A DNA stretch of 64,000 bases from NCBI GenBank assembly GCA_947561715.1, contig OX387197.1, forward strand, positions 12,211,001 to 12,275,000, read 5' to 3'. The DNA is from Ascidia mentula. Lineage: Eukaryota; Chordata; Ascidiacea; Phlebobranchia; Ascidiidae. Positions 11,229 through 25,500 of the stretch are shown here, piece by piece; the first letter of the stretch is position 1, and each line of letters starts with the position of its first letter. Made by a program: the position numbers and the translations under genes. Under the pieces are notes generated by a model. The model saw only the letters and a program-made list of their open reading frames with translations, was not told the origin of the DNA and made no database searches.

Positions 11229-14200
11229 TCATAAAGCACTTGTGTCATGCCGCAGGTTTGAGTTATCGTGAGTTTTACGTTCAGCGATTATTGATACGTC
11301 ATTCTTTTTGAAAAGCATCTTTCCATTGCTTGCTGTGGAACTTTTCGGACGCACTGCTTGCTTTGTCTTTGACAAACTCGATTCTACCGCCGTTTGTGGT
11401 CTTTGATTTAAAGTTATTGTCTGGCTTTCATGTTGCTTGATGGTAGAAACATTACGAAATAAGAATGCGCGTTCTTGTGTTTTTGCCGAGTCCAGGGAAG
11501 AAATGTTACTGTTACTGTTATTTGCATTGACAGGCGAAAGAGAAGGAGTCTTTCCTACGCTGCCAGTATTTGTAGACGTTGTATCAGACCTTGCCGGCAA
11601 ATATGAATTGGACCTAATTTCGGTTTGTTTTTGATCGTTTGGTAATGAAAAAAATCTTTTGTTTTTTTCGCTTGTAATGCTTCCGCCTTTAGGTTGCAGA
11701 GTCGATCCTGTCACTCCCACAGCGTTGTATTGTTCGTTGTTTTCAATGGATTTGTTTTGTTGTACATGTACTTCTTTTTTATCTAAAATGAATAGAAAAA
11801 AAAGACAATAATTCAACGTTATATAAAAATACTTTTTTTACAACTTGCCATTGTGCTTTTCCAACTTTAACTCGCCCAAAATATTTTGCTCAGCTGAAGA
11901 ATTTGTTTTTAAATGCTGACGTGAGGCCAACTGAGATTCGCCACTTTCGATATTTACTGCCAGCTCTATGGAGTGTTGGCGATAGGTAGCATTTTGGCTG
12001 GCATCGAGCTTAGTCTCTCCATGTACATCCATTTCTGTTTGTTGTCTGGTTATTCCCTTCATGCCGTTTACTTTAATCATTTCATCAACTGCACATATAT
12101 TCATGGGCGATTCTGTGGCGGGTGTTTCATGTAGTTTGTCTAAATCTGCTTCAATACCTTCTTTCCGCTTTTTGCTTGAAAAAGCTTTCCACGCATCCTG
12201 TTCGACATAACAATGTATTCTAAATGCAACGCTACCAAAGAAAGGTGTTTCAATACCTGAATAACTTTAGCTGCCCGAATTTGCTGCCTTAAGACTAAGG
12301 TCGTGGTATCCGCCTTGAGAGTTTTACGGTTGGGAAAAGATTTCAGAAGCCGTTCCTCCGCTTCAAGTCTCATTTCCTCCGATATTTCAACTTCTCCCAG
12401 TATTCTCTTTACCAACGCAAATAACACATCCAAACAATGTACTTTATCTCCATAAAGAACAGGTAGGTCCAAAGCACCAATTTTTACCTACACAAAATTA
12501 GAAACGAAATATACTATCGTGATTAAACCGAAACTAGCAAAGTAGCTAGCAAATAAACAAAAACAACAATAGATACCAAGTTTGGCTTCGGTAGTTGAAA
12601 AGGTGGATGCAAATCATGAAGAAGGTTTGAAAGTTCTGTAAGCGTTACAAACTGCGTTGCTTTTGGGTCATATCTTCCCCAAACCATATAGAAGGTTTCA
12701 AAATCTCCTTGGGAAACTCCACATTCATCTTGTTGAAATATTTCATCAAAATTCTCCAAAATGATTGCAATGTACATGTTTACAATCACTAAACATAAGT
12801 TTGCATTAAAAGTAATTATGAAAGAAACTGTACATACCGACAAATTTGTCGTTATATGCTATTTTCTGATCAGTAACGTATAGTTTTCATACCAAGAAAC
12901 ACAACAAAAATGAAAACGACGAAGTAGATGACAGCGCCAACAGGGTCACCGCAATCTGATATTGTCGCATCCGGATTGCAGTTCCTGACATTCATTAATG
13001 GTTCAAGTACATCGTTCCAACCAGCGGAAGTTACAAGTCGAAAAAGAACCATCAGTGCGTTGCCGAATGTTTGAAAATTGACTTGGTCATTAAGTGCACC
13101 ACCTAGCTTAACATGCATAAACATTGTCATTCCTGCAAAAAGTGTGCATATTTTGTTATGGATGTTGTTCATACATTCTAGCTTCAATTTCTACCTTACC
13201 TAGTATAGCAAAAATAACCATAAAAACACTTAGCAGCACTGCAATATTGAACAGTGCCGGGATAGATATCATCAGTGTCAGAATGAGCCTGCGAATACCC
13301 CTGGCAGCTCGAACGACTCGCAAGACACGAAATACACGAAACACTCGCACAACTCGCAGCAAGGTTGGTGACACGATCAAGGCGATGAGGTTTTCCAAAA
13401 TAAATCCTAAAGTTAAATACTAGGAGGTCACTTTTCAAAGCTATCATGTTTTGACAACGTCAAATTAATACGTAAATCTTGATTTTATTTTGTCACTTTG
13501 AGACAAACCTAAAAAACATTTATCATGTGAGATTTTTATTAGCTAAAACAACGTATGGTTTTGCCTGGTAAGCTGAACAAAAAATGTACTCGAGAAAACA
13601 TGCATTTTGAGGCGCAAGAATCTACTGGTCATTATCTTAGTGTCACGCAAGAGATGTTTTTTACATTTTATTTTTCCTGTGACGGAATTATGGAAAACTT
13701 GCATCTTAAAGTGTCGCTTGGTCGCCTTTTACGTATCATCTAGTCTTTTACAAAAGATACCCACCTGTGATAGACACGACAACCACAAGGAAGTCGAACA
13801 CGTTGAAGACGTCTCGGAAGTAGTAGTAGCGCATGCCGGTTAGTTTCAAAGCAGCTTCCAATGCAAAAAGTGACGTGAAAGTGATGTCACAAATGCGCAA
13901 TGAATCTCTCCATAAATCACTCATTTGATAATGTTCCATGCTTAATGTTACCATGTTCAGTACAATGAGCATAAATACGCTCAACTCAAAACGGCTGTTG
14001 GTGACCAAGTAAAAGATTCGCAATTGAACACCGTTCTGAACAAAATTAATTAAGTTTTGATTATAGAAAGATAAATTTTGGGAAAAGATACCGTCGGTGG
14101 AGGTATAGTTTTTTTCGGTTTTCTGTTTAGCATTGTGCGCATAGTTTTGTAAAACTGCTTCTGAGAATCCGTAAGAAGGGTTTCCACAGCAGAAGAAGAC

Positions 14201-17200
14201 TCAGTCTAGAAGATTCACAGAAGCTAAAGTCACAGGTATATAACAACAAGTGCTTGTAAACAAGATTTAAAATTACCTCTTTGCTAAGTGTATTGAAACT
14301 CTCAATGATAACTCCAACGATGAGATTTAATATGAAAAATGACCCGATTAAAACAAAGACCACGTAAAATATCGTGTTGTATTGTGAAGCATCGCGCACT
14401 GGCTGGATGTCTTCACCGGTAACATCAGCCGAATCTGCCATTATTTCGATCCAGCCCTCAAATGTTGCCTGAAATGCAAATTAAGGATGAGTACAGCAAG
14501 TGACCAAGCTTTCTCAGTTGCCTAAAATACCACTTGGAACAAGGCCACCATTGCATTTCCAACATTGTCAAAATTTATGTTTCTGTTAACCCAGCTGTAG
14601 TTGCCAGGACTTGAAAGACACGTGGTTTTATTCACAACGTTCAGGTCGTGCACCATGTTGTCACCGGCATCAACGCACCTGAAAGATTTGTGAAAATATC
14701 TGTATACAAACGCAACAAACAATTGCCGAAAAGCAAAAGTCAGCTACATACCTGTAAAATTGACCTTTAAAAAATTGAACCCCAATTATTCCAAAAACAA
14801 ACCAAATAAGCAGGCACACACATAGGACGTTTGCAATTGACGGAATACAGTGTATTAACGCGTTTACCACAACCTGCGAAAAGGAGTCTTGCTTTTTAAA
14901 TACAAAATCATTTTTAAAAAACTCTTCACCTTCATTCCTTGCCAACGTGATACAGCTCGAAGTGGTCGGAATGCTCTCAGTGCTCTTAACACACGAAACT
15001 GTGCGGCTTGAGCTTTAAGCAATATGCCTGCCCAGGATGCCTGAGGTACAAAGGACCAAGAAAGCAGTTATGATAAATTCAGCAACGATCAGGTCCGAGT
15101 TATACATCACAAATAATAGTAACTCACTCTTATGACCATAAAACAAGTTTTCGTTGGCAATAACAGGCTATGTTTGACTTATTTGCAAAAAATAAGATGG
15201 AGGGGATTGATATTATTGATTTTTAGTGCCTCTACAGTCTTATAAATGATTTCGCACCTCACACGTTTCTTCCCCGTGTACCAAAGAACACATGAACACG
15301 ATCTACTGACCAAACACAGTACATTACAAGACATCGAGAAATAGGGTCATTTGGAGTTTTTATTTAGTACCGTGCACAGTTTTTTATAACGTGGCGATGA
15401 AAACTGGACTAATGTTTTGTGGAGCTTAAAAAATGTTCTTTGAGTTGTGGAATAGCATTTTCAAAACCAAAAAGGCCCAAGACGGATTAGTCACGGTTTT
15501 TGTAAATTATCATTGACCATTCTCAATGCAAAGAAAAACTGGCAGCCCGTAGATTTATTTTCGCCCGCTCTCTCAGTTTCACTTATAGCTTTTTTTTTGT
15601 CTTTTCGATGTCGGAAATACTTGAGTACCGTCGCGTATTTAGCGCGTGCGCAATAGTACGTGTGAGCGGAGAAGTGAAAAAAACAGGCCTTTATTTGGAC
15701 TACTTACTGCAACAATTGCACAATCCAAAATGCACCAAACAGTGGTAAAGTATCTTGTAAGTCCAATTCCTATCCATTTTAGTAACATTTCCATTGTAAA
15801 CAGTGCTGTAAATACATACTCTAATTTTTGAAGTATGTCTTTTTTTACTTGGTCATCTTCTAAATAAACATCTTCCAAAGTCTGAAACGTATAAAGTATG
15901 TTATTATTTTTAATACAAATTATAGAAAAATAACAACTCAGCCTACCAAACAAACTGTACTTCCCAGAATAAGAAACAGTATAAACCACTCAAAGAAGGG
16001 ATGTTCTACAAGTGCAAAGCATGCTTTTCTCAATGCGTGCCAGTATAAGAAAATCTGGCCTGTTGATGCATGTTGTATGCTGGGAAATCTACAACAATTA
16101 TTACCGTCCAGTTTACACCACCAACAGAATTAAAATAACATAGTAAAAAAATCACACTTTTCACCTCTGCAGAAAAGGACTTGGTAAACACGGGGGTGGT
16201 TCATCATAATTTTCTTCTTCTTTTTCATCATTCGGGTCACCTCTATTTTCCGATTGCTCGCCAATTTCTCCGCGTGCTTCACGGCACAAACAAGAGTCAG
16301 GTGGATGATAACAAACTGTAGACTTAGTTTCGTCTTTGGGAGTCAAACATTCTATATGAGTTTGAGATGAAACGTTCATGTCAGAACTATATTGACGATT
16401 GTCACAAGGATTTTCTTGTCCAGCGTAAGTAAGTTCAATTTGTTCTTCGACATTTTCAGGAATAGTTTCTACTGCTGAAAGGGCTTTTCGGTTGTGTGAC
16501 AAGTCTTCATGTGGTCTAAAACGAAAAGTAAGGTTTTTGTTTTTCGCTGCTCTATAACTCAAAGCAAGGAAAATGAACTACATCGTAAACAATCACGTAA
16601 CACACACATCCGTAACATAACCCACATAAATTCCATAACATAAAAGTTGCATTGTTATGTTCATGAAAACATAGCTGGCTAGGTTTTGTTTAAATTACGT
16701 GTCAAAGTTAGAAACAACAAAAACACAAAAAAAATATTTAACTTTTCGCAGCTAGCAAATCGTGTAGAACAGTTGAAACAAAAGCGTGTATTGTCCCGTT
16801 TTTTTTGTTGAAGAAATAACATCGTATTTGGCAAAAGACCCATATTATTTTCTCTTTGCCAACGAAAACCCTATGCACCAGATTCCAAATTAATATAAAC
16901 ATATATGTGGTTGTTAATTTCGATTGTGTCGGACGAAGTCCCGAAATATCGTATATTTTAGACGGGAAAAGAATAACACATTAGACCTTTCAGACAAAAA
17001 CTTTCTTGATTTTAATAGATCAAGAATGTGTCAAAAAGTTATCTCAACGAATTTCAGAAGAAGGATGCGACTATTGCTTACTGTTGGTGTTGTAACGTAA
17101 TCGCATTGAAAACACTATTTATTACGCATACAAATATAGATCAGAGGGAAATCAAGTACGTGGTCCCACTACATTTATATATGGTAAAGGTGAAGGCACG

Positions 17201-20200
17201 TAATATTTCGCTTTCATCCACTTCAAACTTTGATATACGCAAGGCAACAACTTTTTGTTGCAAATCAGGGACCTGTTTTTCTCAGATGTTGGGACATAAC
17301 TGGTTTATTGCTAGCGATAAGGTAAGAGCGGTTAAGATATAATTCCACTTTACTATTTTGAACTTTGAAACGTAAATGCCATGTTCCTGGATAATTACGC
17401 AATTACCAAGTACCTGAATGAAGTCACCTGGGCCGTGCGAAATTCGGTTTCTATTTTCTTTCAAAAAATTTTGCATACAGTGTGTCATTTTGATGAGGAA
17501 ACGTGTATGGATTTGTACATTATTTAATAAAAAGTATTGCACTGACTTATCCATGCTCGTCTGCCTCCTAAGGGGATGTTTTCTGGTTGCGTTCTCCTTT
17601 TCAACAGAGAATTCACTTGATGTAGAAACGTCTTCGTCTTTATCTGGTTTTGTCTGCAACTGCTTATCATTGCGTTGCAAGCCAAGTATTTGTGACACGG
17701 AAACTGATTCCCTGCGACCACTTTTAGCGACATCAGGTTGTAGATTTGTAGAATTGTTTTGAGAATAACCTGAAATGCGGTAACGACAGTTGTATATTTC
17801 TTTAGAATCCAAAAAATTAATAATACTATACCTGTAACTTCGGATTCTACATTTATTTTGTCATTTATTTGTTGAATGCTTGCTACTGAAGAATTCCTCT
17901 TTTCTCCAATTTTTGATTCCTTTTGTATGACAAGTTATTAATGTATATGATCAGGCATAACTTTTTAAAGCGCATTGTTCAACACCTACCGGCGAAACAG
18001 AACTTTTGTGCGTCTTTTTTGCATTTAAGGTGTCGACACTGAACGAATCGAGAAGAATTGCCGTAAATAGGTTTAAAATCTAAAACATGGTGTTGAATTA
18101 AAATGGCGTATTTAGCTCATATAGAAATAATTACCATGAAGTTTGCAAAAAAGGTGATCGAAAGAAAAAGAACAATACACCGACCATCGCCATTGTTAAT
18201 GTACAAACAGTCATACAAAGGTTCGATCCATTCACCGCACATAACTCTCCAAACCAATAAAAAAGAGTGATAAAAGTCACCAAAATGCCATCTTGGTATT
18301 TCGTTGTCCTCAAACAATGATGCACTTTCATTATACTTTTTACTGTACCACTGCTTTCCTGTAGGCATAGTGGACATTTTAAAATTTGATGTTTTTTTCA
18401 ACAAACAAGTGTAAATCTTACCTATCACAGCAAAAATATACAGCACCAAGAATAGGACGATGGTGAGATAACTAACAGCACTAATGCTTTTCCAAATAAT
18501 TGTCACCAGCTTGTTCATTGTGTTCCACATTCTTGCCAGCCGAAAAACTCTTAGCTTCAAAGACAAAAAAATCAAATATTACAAAGCTAATGATGCAAGT
18601 ATCAGTGTTATATTCGCTTGTGTGTGCAGCAACTTTGTCACAAACAAATCATTCTAATGAATGGAGAATAAAAGTAAGATATGTGATAGTACGGATAAAA
18701 CCACTGTGATGAAAACTTTGGCTGCGCAAATAATTAGGAATAGTACCATATCTAATCTACTTTGGTGCAAATAAGGTTTAATAGTTAGGTGTTACGGAAC
18801 AATCAAAACAATTCTTACCAATCGTAACGTTCGAAGAACAGTCAAGCCAGTACCGGAGGAAACCGTGTCCAACAAAAATTCTATAATGCTTATCACCACA
18901 ATAGTAAAATCAAAAACATTCCACAGGTTCTGCATGTAGGTAAAAGGGCTCATGGCAATAATCTTCAAAATAGCTTCAGCCAGAAAAACAAAAGTAAAGA
19001 CCTAGCAAATAAATAAACAAAGATTTAAATAAAAGTTTGTCAACATGTGTTTGCATTCATACCTTGTTTCCTATATTTAGGGCATTTTCCAAATCTACTG
19101 AGATACCATGGTGGTCTATAGCCAAAAATACGGTGTTGATGAGGATACAAACTATTATAAAGACCTCAAAAACCTTGTGATCAACGACCTGCCAAATTTA
19201 ACATTTTTTCATCAAATTCGCCGGCAAATGAATTAATCGTTTTTCACGTGACCCACTTACGCAAAAAAGTGTTTTTTGAAATTTCGTGAATTTCGGGTGA
19301 CATTGCCAGCTGCAGAACGTTGACATGTACCATGACTTCATTGTTTGAAATCGCCTTTCCCACTTTCCCAAACTTCCATTTGCTAAGAAATGTATAGAAG
19401 TTTTCTAATATGTGCAAATGCTAAACAGTTTTGTTCAAAATCTTACACGACTCCGCACTTTCCACAGAAACATTTTTTCGGCTGTTAGAGAATGACTCCT
19501 GCTTGTTCCTGGGGGCTCCGTTTTTAGCAACAGACGTATTGTGGTGAGATTGTGATGAATTTGGTGTGTATATGTCAGGCCTGGTTGAGTCCATTGCATT
19601 AAAGGAATCGCTTTGAGAAGTTGCTTTCAAGCTATCAACCACGTCAAGCAAGGACGAAATCACGGGTGGAGAATTTTTTTCTGTCGGGCCAACAGCATTT
19701 GGGCGTTTTGTAATCTTATGTTCCTGAAGCTTTTTTCTTCGCAACTGCTTTCTTTTTGCCCTTTCCTTAGCAAGTGTACGCTCATGTTCTAAACCGGCCT
19801 GTTTTGAATTTTATAAACCAATAGTCAAAAACAATGAATCAAATAATTCATATCAGTTTCAAGCAAGCAGCACATAAAGTTTATACCTGTTTTTCGTGCT
19901 CTTTTTTGTAGGCTAATGTCACCACGGCAAGTAAAAGGTTTAGTAAATAAAATGGTCCAAGAAAAACAGACATCAGAAAAAACAATACATTCCAAGGGCC
20001 TTCGGCTCTAATTATCTGGGTATATATGATTTAGAACAGAAAACTACAAAAATAATGCTAAAAACTACCATGTTGTATACATTTTCCCAAAAATCCAATG
20101 TAAGGAGTTGAAGTGATGTCAACAAAGCGTATCCCATGTTATCAAAGTTGGTGTTGCCAAAATTGGGATTTTCTCCCACATCAGGCAGACAAACATAATC

Positions 20201-22515
20201 TTCCGGACAATACCTAAACAGACAGTTACGTAACATCGCTATTACATAAAACGTATCAATTTGTTACCCGCTGCCTGTTCCATTACCGCAAATAACTTTT
20301 TCTCCTTCTACAGGATTCCAATTGTCTGAAAAAAATAGTTCTTGTTGTGGTTTACCAATCGTAAAATATTTGCAAGAGTCTTGAGTTTTTCACCAACTTT
20401 AACGTATAAGCTTTTCGGCAATAACAAATGGCGATCATCAGTCCGTGACGCAGCGCATAAATTATTTAATGGGAATAAATTAAAGCGAGCGTGGAAGCCC
20501 TGCCCTTCAAGTGATATCAGCACTGTAATTGGCAGTGACCTACATTTTAGAGACCAGCGGAAATGAAGCAAACAACGACATTCCTAAGCAAACGGACTTA
20601 TTTCAAAGACTGTACTACACATACTTGGATTTCTTGTATAGTTTGTGTCGCTGAGCAAATACTGTCCACTTAGATTTCCTAGTGGTGCAGGATACCGCAC
20701 ACAACGTCTTCGCAAAACTCCTTGATAAGCCTGTAGAGCGATTAGAGACACAACAATAAGAAGAAACCCCATAATAAGAAGAACTTCGGCAAGTGGCTTC
20801 ATCGAGTGAAAGAGAGCATTTACTATTGTTTTCAGACCTGTAAAATATGGGTATTTAGATCACTTCATTTACATAAGATAACAGATAAGAAGCATACCAG
20901 GGACAATGGAGACTGATTTCAGAGCACGAAGCACACGAAAAGTGCGCAAACTAGAAACGCTTTCGGTTCCTGCTATACTTGCATATCTAATAAAAAACAA
21001 AACATGTTTCAATTAGTTTTGACAAAAAATAAACATCTGTTTAAAACACATACGCCACAACGAGAACTATCAAATCCAACCAATTCCAGAGATCTCGCAA
21101 ATATGTAAATCGTTCCATGATAAAGCCTCTTGCAGTTACTTTTATCAACATTTCCAACGTGTAAAAGGCTGTAAAAAAGTACCTGCAATCAAGCAAACAA
21201 TGTTTGTTTTGTACCGAGAACGTCGTCTAGCAATTTTTTACAGCATTTTTTGCTGTGTTTTGCCTTTGTTCTACTTACTCGGCATTTGGGATTTCATTGT
21301 CTAACCCGAGAAACACACAGTTCACAAGAATAGTTAGCATGATGATGGCATCGAACAATCTACGAAACAAAATTACGCAAAACTTTAAGAGTTGTCATGG
21401 AAGAAAATTAACTAACTCACGGATGTAATGTAATCGCTATTGCAAACCGACGAATCCATTGAAAGGGTGAAAAAATAAAACAAGAGTTTGCTGCGGAAAA
21501 TCTGTAAACTTTGTTTTTACCGAAGCGCCGAGCAATGACACAAAAAGTCTGTGGAATAAACAAACACACTGATTTAAATTTGGAATATGGTTTCTGTATC
21601 ACAAAGTTTTATCATACACAAAGTGATTCGAGACATTAACTATTTTTAATGTGGGTTATTGTAAAAAAATGGCGTGGTAAACGTTTTTCACCGCCGTTTA
21701 TACTAACTTACAAAACATCTTACGAAACATTGTAATCTTACAAAACATCAAATTTTGAACAAAACGGAACCAATCATGTGACAATCATCAGTTTCTAAAG
21801 TGAGCCGAAGTGATGTCAAAAAAGCTGGTTCGGATTTCGTATGAAACGTAATCAGAGGTTTAGCGAAACGTAAGATGGCTATTGTTCATTATTGTGTTTC
21901 GGCCTTTGTAGAGCTTTGTTGTAGCAATATCACACAATCTTGTGTGTATACAGTCGATACAGACTTGACATGCGCGAGGCTTTTCTTTTTGGGTGATTGA
22001 TTACTAACGCAGGTTACCAAAAACTGTTTTGTCATTTCCTTCGGTTTTATTTTTTATACGGCGTGCTTCCATGCGCTATAAATGTTCAGTTGTGATATGT
22101 GTGTTACCTCCTCGCCGCGTTCCTTGTAATAAGCGTCAACATCCTCCAAAGGTTGATTATACAGGCTCTTAGGAAATTTTCCGTAGTACTGGGGCAACTC
22201 TTGGCCGTCAGAAAGCGAGGCGTCTGGTTGTAAATCTTCGCAAGATAAGTCATCTATTTCAACGGGGGTGAATGATTCATCAACACCTACGTCAAAACCA
22301 TGCCCAACTCAGTAAATTTCTTTTAGATATACAACAGGTTTCGCTTAAATGTTTTAACACTGACCCTTAAATATGGCTTGTTTGGCAGCAGAATTTTTTA
22401 CTGCATTTTTGTTGCTCTTCAAATATACAGCTCGGCTTTGAAGCCCTTTTAAACTGTCTTTAGTAAAGAGCTTGTAATCTTCCGTCTCATCACCTATGTC
22501 GGGCTCCGGGGTCAT
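11229..22515 (-). CDS. Nav2-type voltage-gated cation channel alpha subunit (DEEA filter)
   Basis: Four-domain plasma-membrane channel. Frame-consistent exons: 22365-22515 (ATG), 22108-22286, 21421-21548, 21279-21359, 21054-21182, 20898-20986, ~20616-20837, 20268-20325, 20069-20213, 19887-20015, 19447-19798, 19261-19382, 19063-19188, 18819-19001, 18422-18554, 18135-18358, 17990-18079, 17832-17919, 17547-17769, 16165-16515, 15947-16088, 15708-15881, 14930-15040, 14752-14873, 14531-14678, 14277-14468, 14092-14205, 13765-14035, 13200-13406, 12893-13132, 12577-12788, 12257-12487 (~1789 codons). All four domains show S1-S6 with arginine-rich S4. Pore motifs are [22 protein letters not shown] and TSAGWND, giving D-E-E-A, the Nav2 (BSC1/DSC1-like) pattern rather than the Nav1 DEKA. 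Domain IV S6 leads into a Nav C-terminal EF-hand-like region. The inactivation motif is TLLT. The IQ region has a frame break at 12232-12256. Tail frames continue at 11838-12104 and 11229-11781, but how they join is unresolved. The class is certain. Confidence 0.92.
12232..12256 (-). other. 25-nt GT..AG segment with frame break in the channel IQ motif
   Basis: Read on the minus strand, AAAGTTATTCAG is followed by a 25-nt segment that begins gtattg and ends ttggtag, then CGTTGCATTTAGAATAC. The family IQ motif (VIQ-x-AFR-x-H) is split here. VIQ lies before the segment. [16 protein letters not shown] follows it, but one base out of frame. A 25-nt intron would be far below the normal minimum, and the extra base would still stop translation. 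Possible explanations are an assembly error, a real frameshift or unusual splicing. Confidence 0.5.
14092..14205 (-). other. Exon for the III-IV linker (inactivation gate) of the Nav2-type channel
   Basis: This 38-codon exon is in phase 0 at both ends and is bordered by ctag and gtatct. It encodes a serine-rich start, then [15 protein letters not shown], then a basic stretch ending in TIPPPT. It aligns with the conserved linker of Nav channels. There the sequence before (T/S)(E/D).QK..Y carries IFM in vertebrates and MFM or MFL in insects. Here these positions (codons at 14170-14181) read T-L-L-T. Confidence 0.85.
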
Positions 22516-25500
22516 CCTTACATAGCGAACAATCAGAATTCACTTTGTTATGTTTCCAAAATGATTACTTATCTGTTAAGGTCAGAAATATTGTGTTATA
22601 CTCACTTTACGTTACAACGGCAATATTGTTTAGAATTGGTGTTTGCTTATCTCAATTTCTATATTGTGCTCATCTTCAAATATCGTGAGGTTAGTTCAAT
22701 GTTACGATGTGCTTAGTTCAATGTTCCAATCGATAAATACAATAACACTAACATGACTATGTTGATGTCAATAATTTGAGCCCTTGAGAATTTTGTAAGT
22801 TTTACGAAGAGGGTCATGTGTTTGAATCTAACAAATATTTCATTCAGCTGCTTGGGCATGAAATAGCTTTGCATAATTTATAACTATTCTACAGGGGCTC
22901 TTTAGTGATTATCACGCTTGACTTGGGGAACTTGCCTGTTTGCTTTAATCCTTTTAAGAGTCGTTTTGTTACCACTTATTTTTTAGTTTAATGACCAACA
23001 CCATCAACAAAACCAGTACAAATAAGTTGTGAGACCATACTGCCGCTGGCCCAGACACCTGGGATATTTTTGGAGACATATTGTTTGGCAATTAAAGAAC
23101 CCGTGTTTTTAAATCGTTAGCTGCACTGTCTTAGCAGCCAAGGCATTGCAGTCAAGCAGGACCAAAGCCACTATTTTCTAGCGTTTTCATCCTGTTATAA
23201 CGTTCTAGATTTAAACGTGACTCCTCGTCAACCATTCAGTGGCGTCAATTACCATAACTCATGTAGCATCTTTAATGCATTTACCTTGCTAGTTAATAGC
23301 TATTGTACAACTAACTGCATGTCCGCAGGCAACACAACAAATCGAGCAAGTTAGCATTTAGGATCTGAATAAAATCCTGCAAAATGTCACACAATTTTAG
23401 CTAACAGTGTATAACTACATTAGAGATAAAGTTCTTTTCAAAGAACTTTCCCTAAGTAAAAAATGTACACGCGCAAAAGCAGCTCGCACAAGTTCACTTC
23501 TGCTGAAATGTTCAACACACCAACTGAAACTGACATTTCTGTTTTATCTCATGTGGCATTAGGTATATCCATAGGAAATGTCAATCAGATTTGCACATTT
23601 CTGTGGCAATTCCTTTTCATTTCCCAGATGATGAGCTTGCGTATTACAGTAACGTTCCCCAAAGCAAATCCAAACCCACTGGTCAACTTTACAGTCGCAT
23701 TTCAACAAATGAGTTTTCAAACAAGACAGAGTTTTCGAAAATTACCTTTTCCATTTGACCACAAACCCGTGTGGGTTGTAAGGTATGATACATACGCCCT
23801 TGTTTCAAACAGGACGCACGAAAGAGTAAACTGGCCGAGGAGCAAGACTACTGACATTCGAGATGTACATTTTTAACAATGGCTGAATTGTCTGCGCAAT
23901 AATAGACGCTAAGCTTGTATACAACCTGTATTGAGCATTCGTTTTTGTCCCTCTTTGTTGAACAATGGTAATACTGCGTAATTATATCTCGACTTGCGTT
24001 CGTGTTCCTAACAACTAAAAACTGTACGAAAATTGCTAGTACTGCAGTAATCGAGCGTTATACTACAACTTACCACATAAAATTGTATCCGTAACTAATA
24101 ACTATTCTAGCCATCACTTCCAGAGCATGTATCTCATTACTTTCAAACACATGCACTGGGGTTGAAAAACTAAATAGATATTGATTGAATGACATGATTG
24201 CTGCGATCTTGTTTGCGTTCTTCTGCAATCGATTAGTGTCCAATTAAACCGGTACAGCCTTGTGCGAAGAAAAAGGAAAAAGGAATGATTGATTGATTGA
24301 TGCAACCTTCACGACGTCTGGCACTCAGGCGCTGAGTCCAAAGGAATGTTCAAATATAGTGCTGCGAAACACTTCGACTACCTTCGGATAAACAAAACAG
24401 CTTTGTCAGTGATTTACATGTATCATACATTGCACAAGTGGGCAGGGATTTACAATGGTACATCTCTCATAATCCGAAAGTACGATTCAATGTCACCGTC
24501 TATCTATAAGTCTCTGGTTGACTGACGTGTTGACATGTGTGTCGTTGGCTGCTCAAAGCCTATTTTATTGTAATGTTCAATTGTAATTCGTGGTACTGTA
24601 AACGTTTCAGAGTCCTTTCGACTCTCTGTGGCATGGAAAATTGAAGTTGTTTGTCCTGTTTACCGGTAAGAAAGTTACAAAGTATTTATAAATATTGTCA
24701 GGAACAGTGTACCCTCGGCAAGCAATGTTCCTCCCGTCCCCGAAATTGTTTCCAAGTGCGGTTTAAAAAGTTATAGACGAAATGTCTCTCTTCGAAATTG
24801 ACCACATGTAAAGATGTAACATATCGTTGAAAATGTTCCAAATGGCTTTTGTCACGGATATAAACGTGTCATTCCTACTGACCTGCGGTGAAAGTTATTG
24901 ACAAATAATAACATATTATAATATTTAATGTTAAAAAAGAGTTTATTGAAAATTTTTTAATGACAGACAATTAAGTATGCGGCGAAATTGAACGCGTTTA
25001 AGTTTTTTTGACTATAGTGTCTCTCCACTACGTTTATATGTGAATAAGCCCCAAATTGTTTGTCCATGTCTTACGTTTTTGTTCGAACAAACCTCATAGT
25101 GTTTTGCATTTCGTGGGTCGTTTTCCGGGTTTGCAAATGCGCGCAAAAGTAAATACAGTAAGTTGGATTGGAAACGCATGAGAGTTTTTCAATGTTCCTC
25201 AAGCTGTGTTCTGGACGATTTTCATAATTTTCTCCACACCAGAAAATCAAATTTTCCAACACGTTTTGGGACTGTCGTTCTTTGTCGCACTACAACCCAG
25301 AAAATCGAGCATGCACGGATTGTCTTCCCTCAGACAACCCACTCATGTATATACTCTGCGAATTTTCACGTTGATGCAATGCAATGACGACGCATCGATT
25401 TTTCTGTGAAAACCACAAAACAATTCGCACATGGCAAATTGCTAAACTACATACGGTAGGTTCAAGCTTTCACTAAATCACTAAATGTCAAAGGTTTTTA

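Noticed and set aside
17414..17546. Extension of a II-III linker exon of the channel up to a donor at 17413
   Set aside because: The donor at 17546 gives the correct phase into the next exon (16165-16515) with its strong acceptor. The longer form would break the frame.
23463..23876. 137-codon open frame upstream of the Nav2-type channel
   Set aside because: No family motif, no splice sites in phase, and no partner exons.
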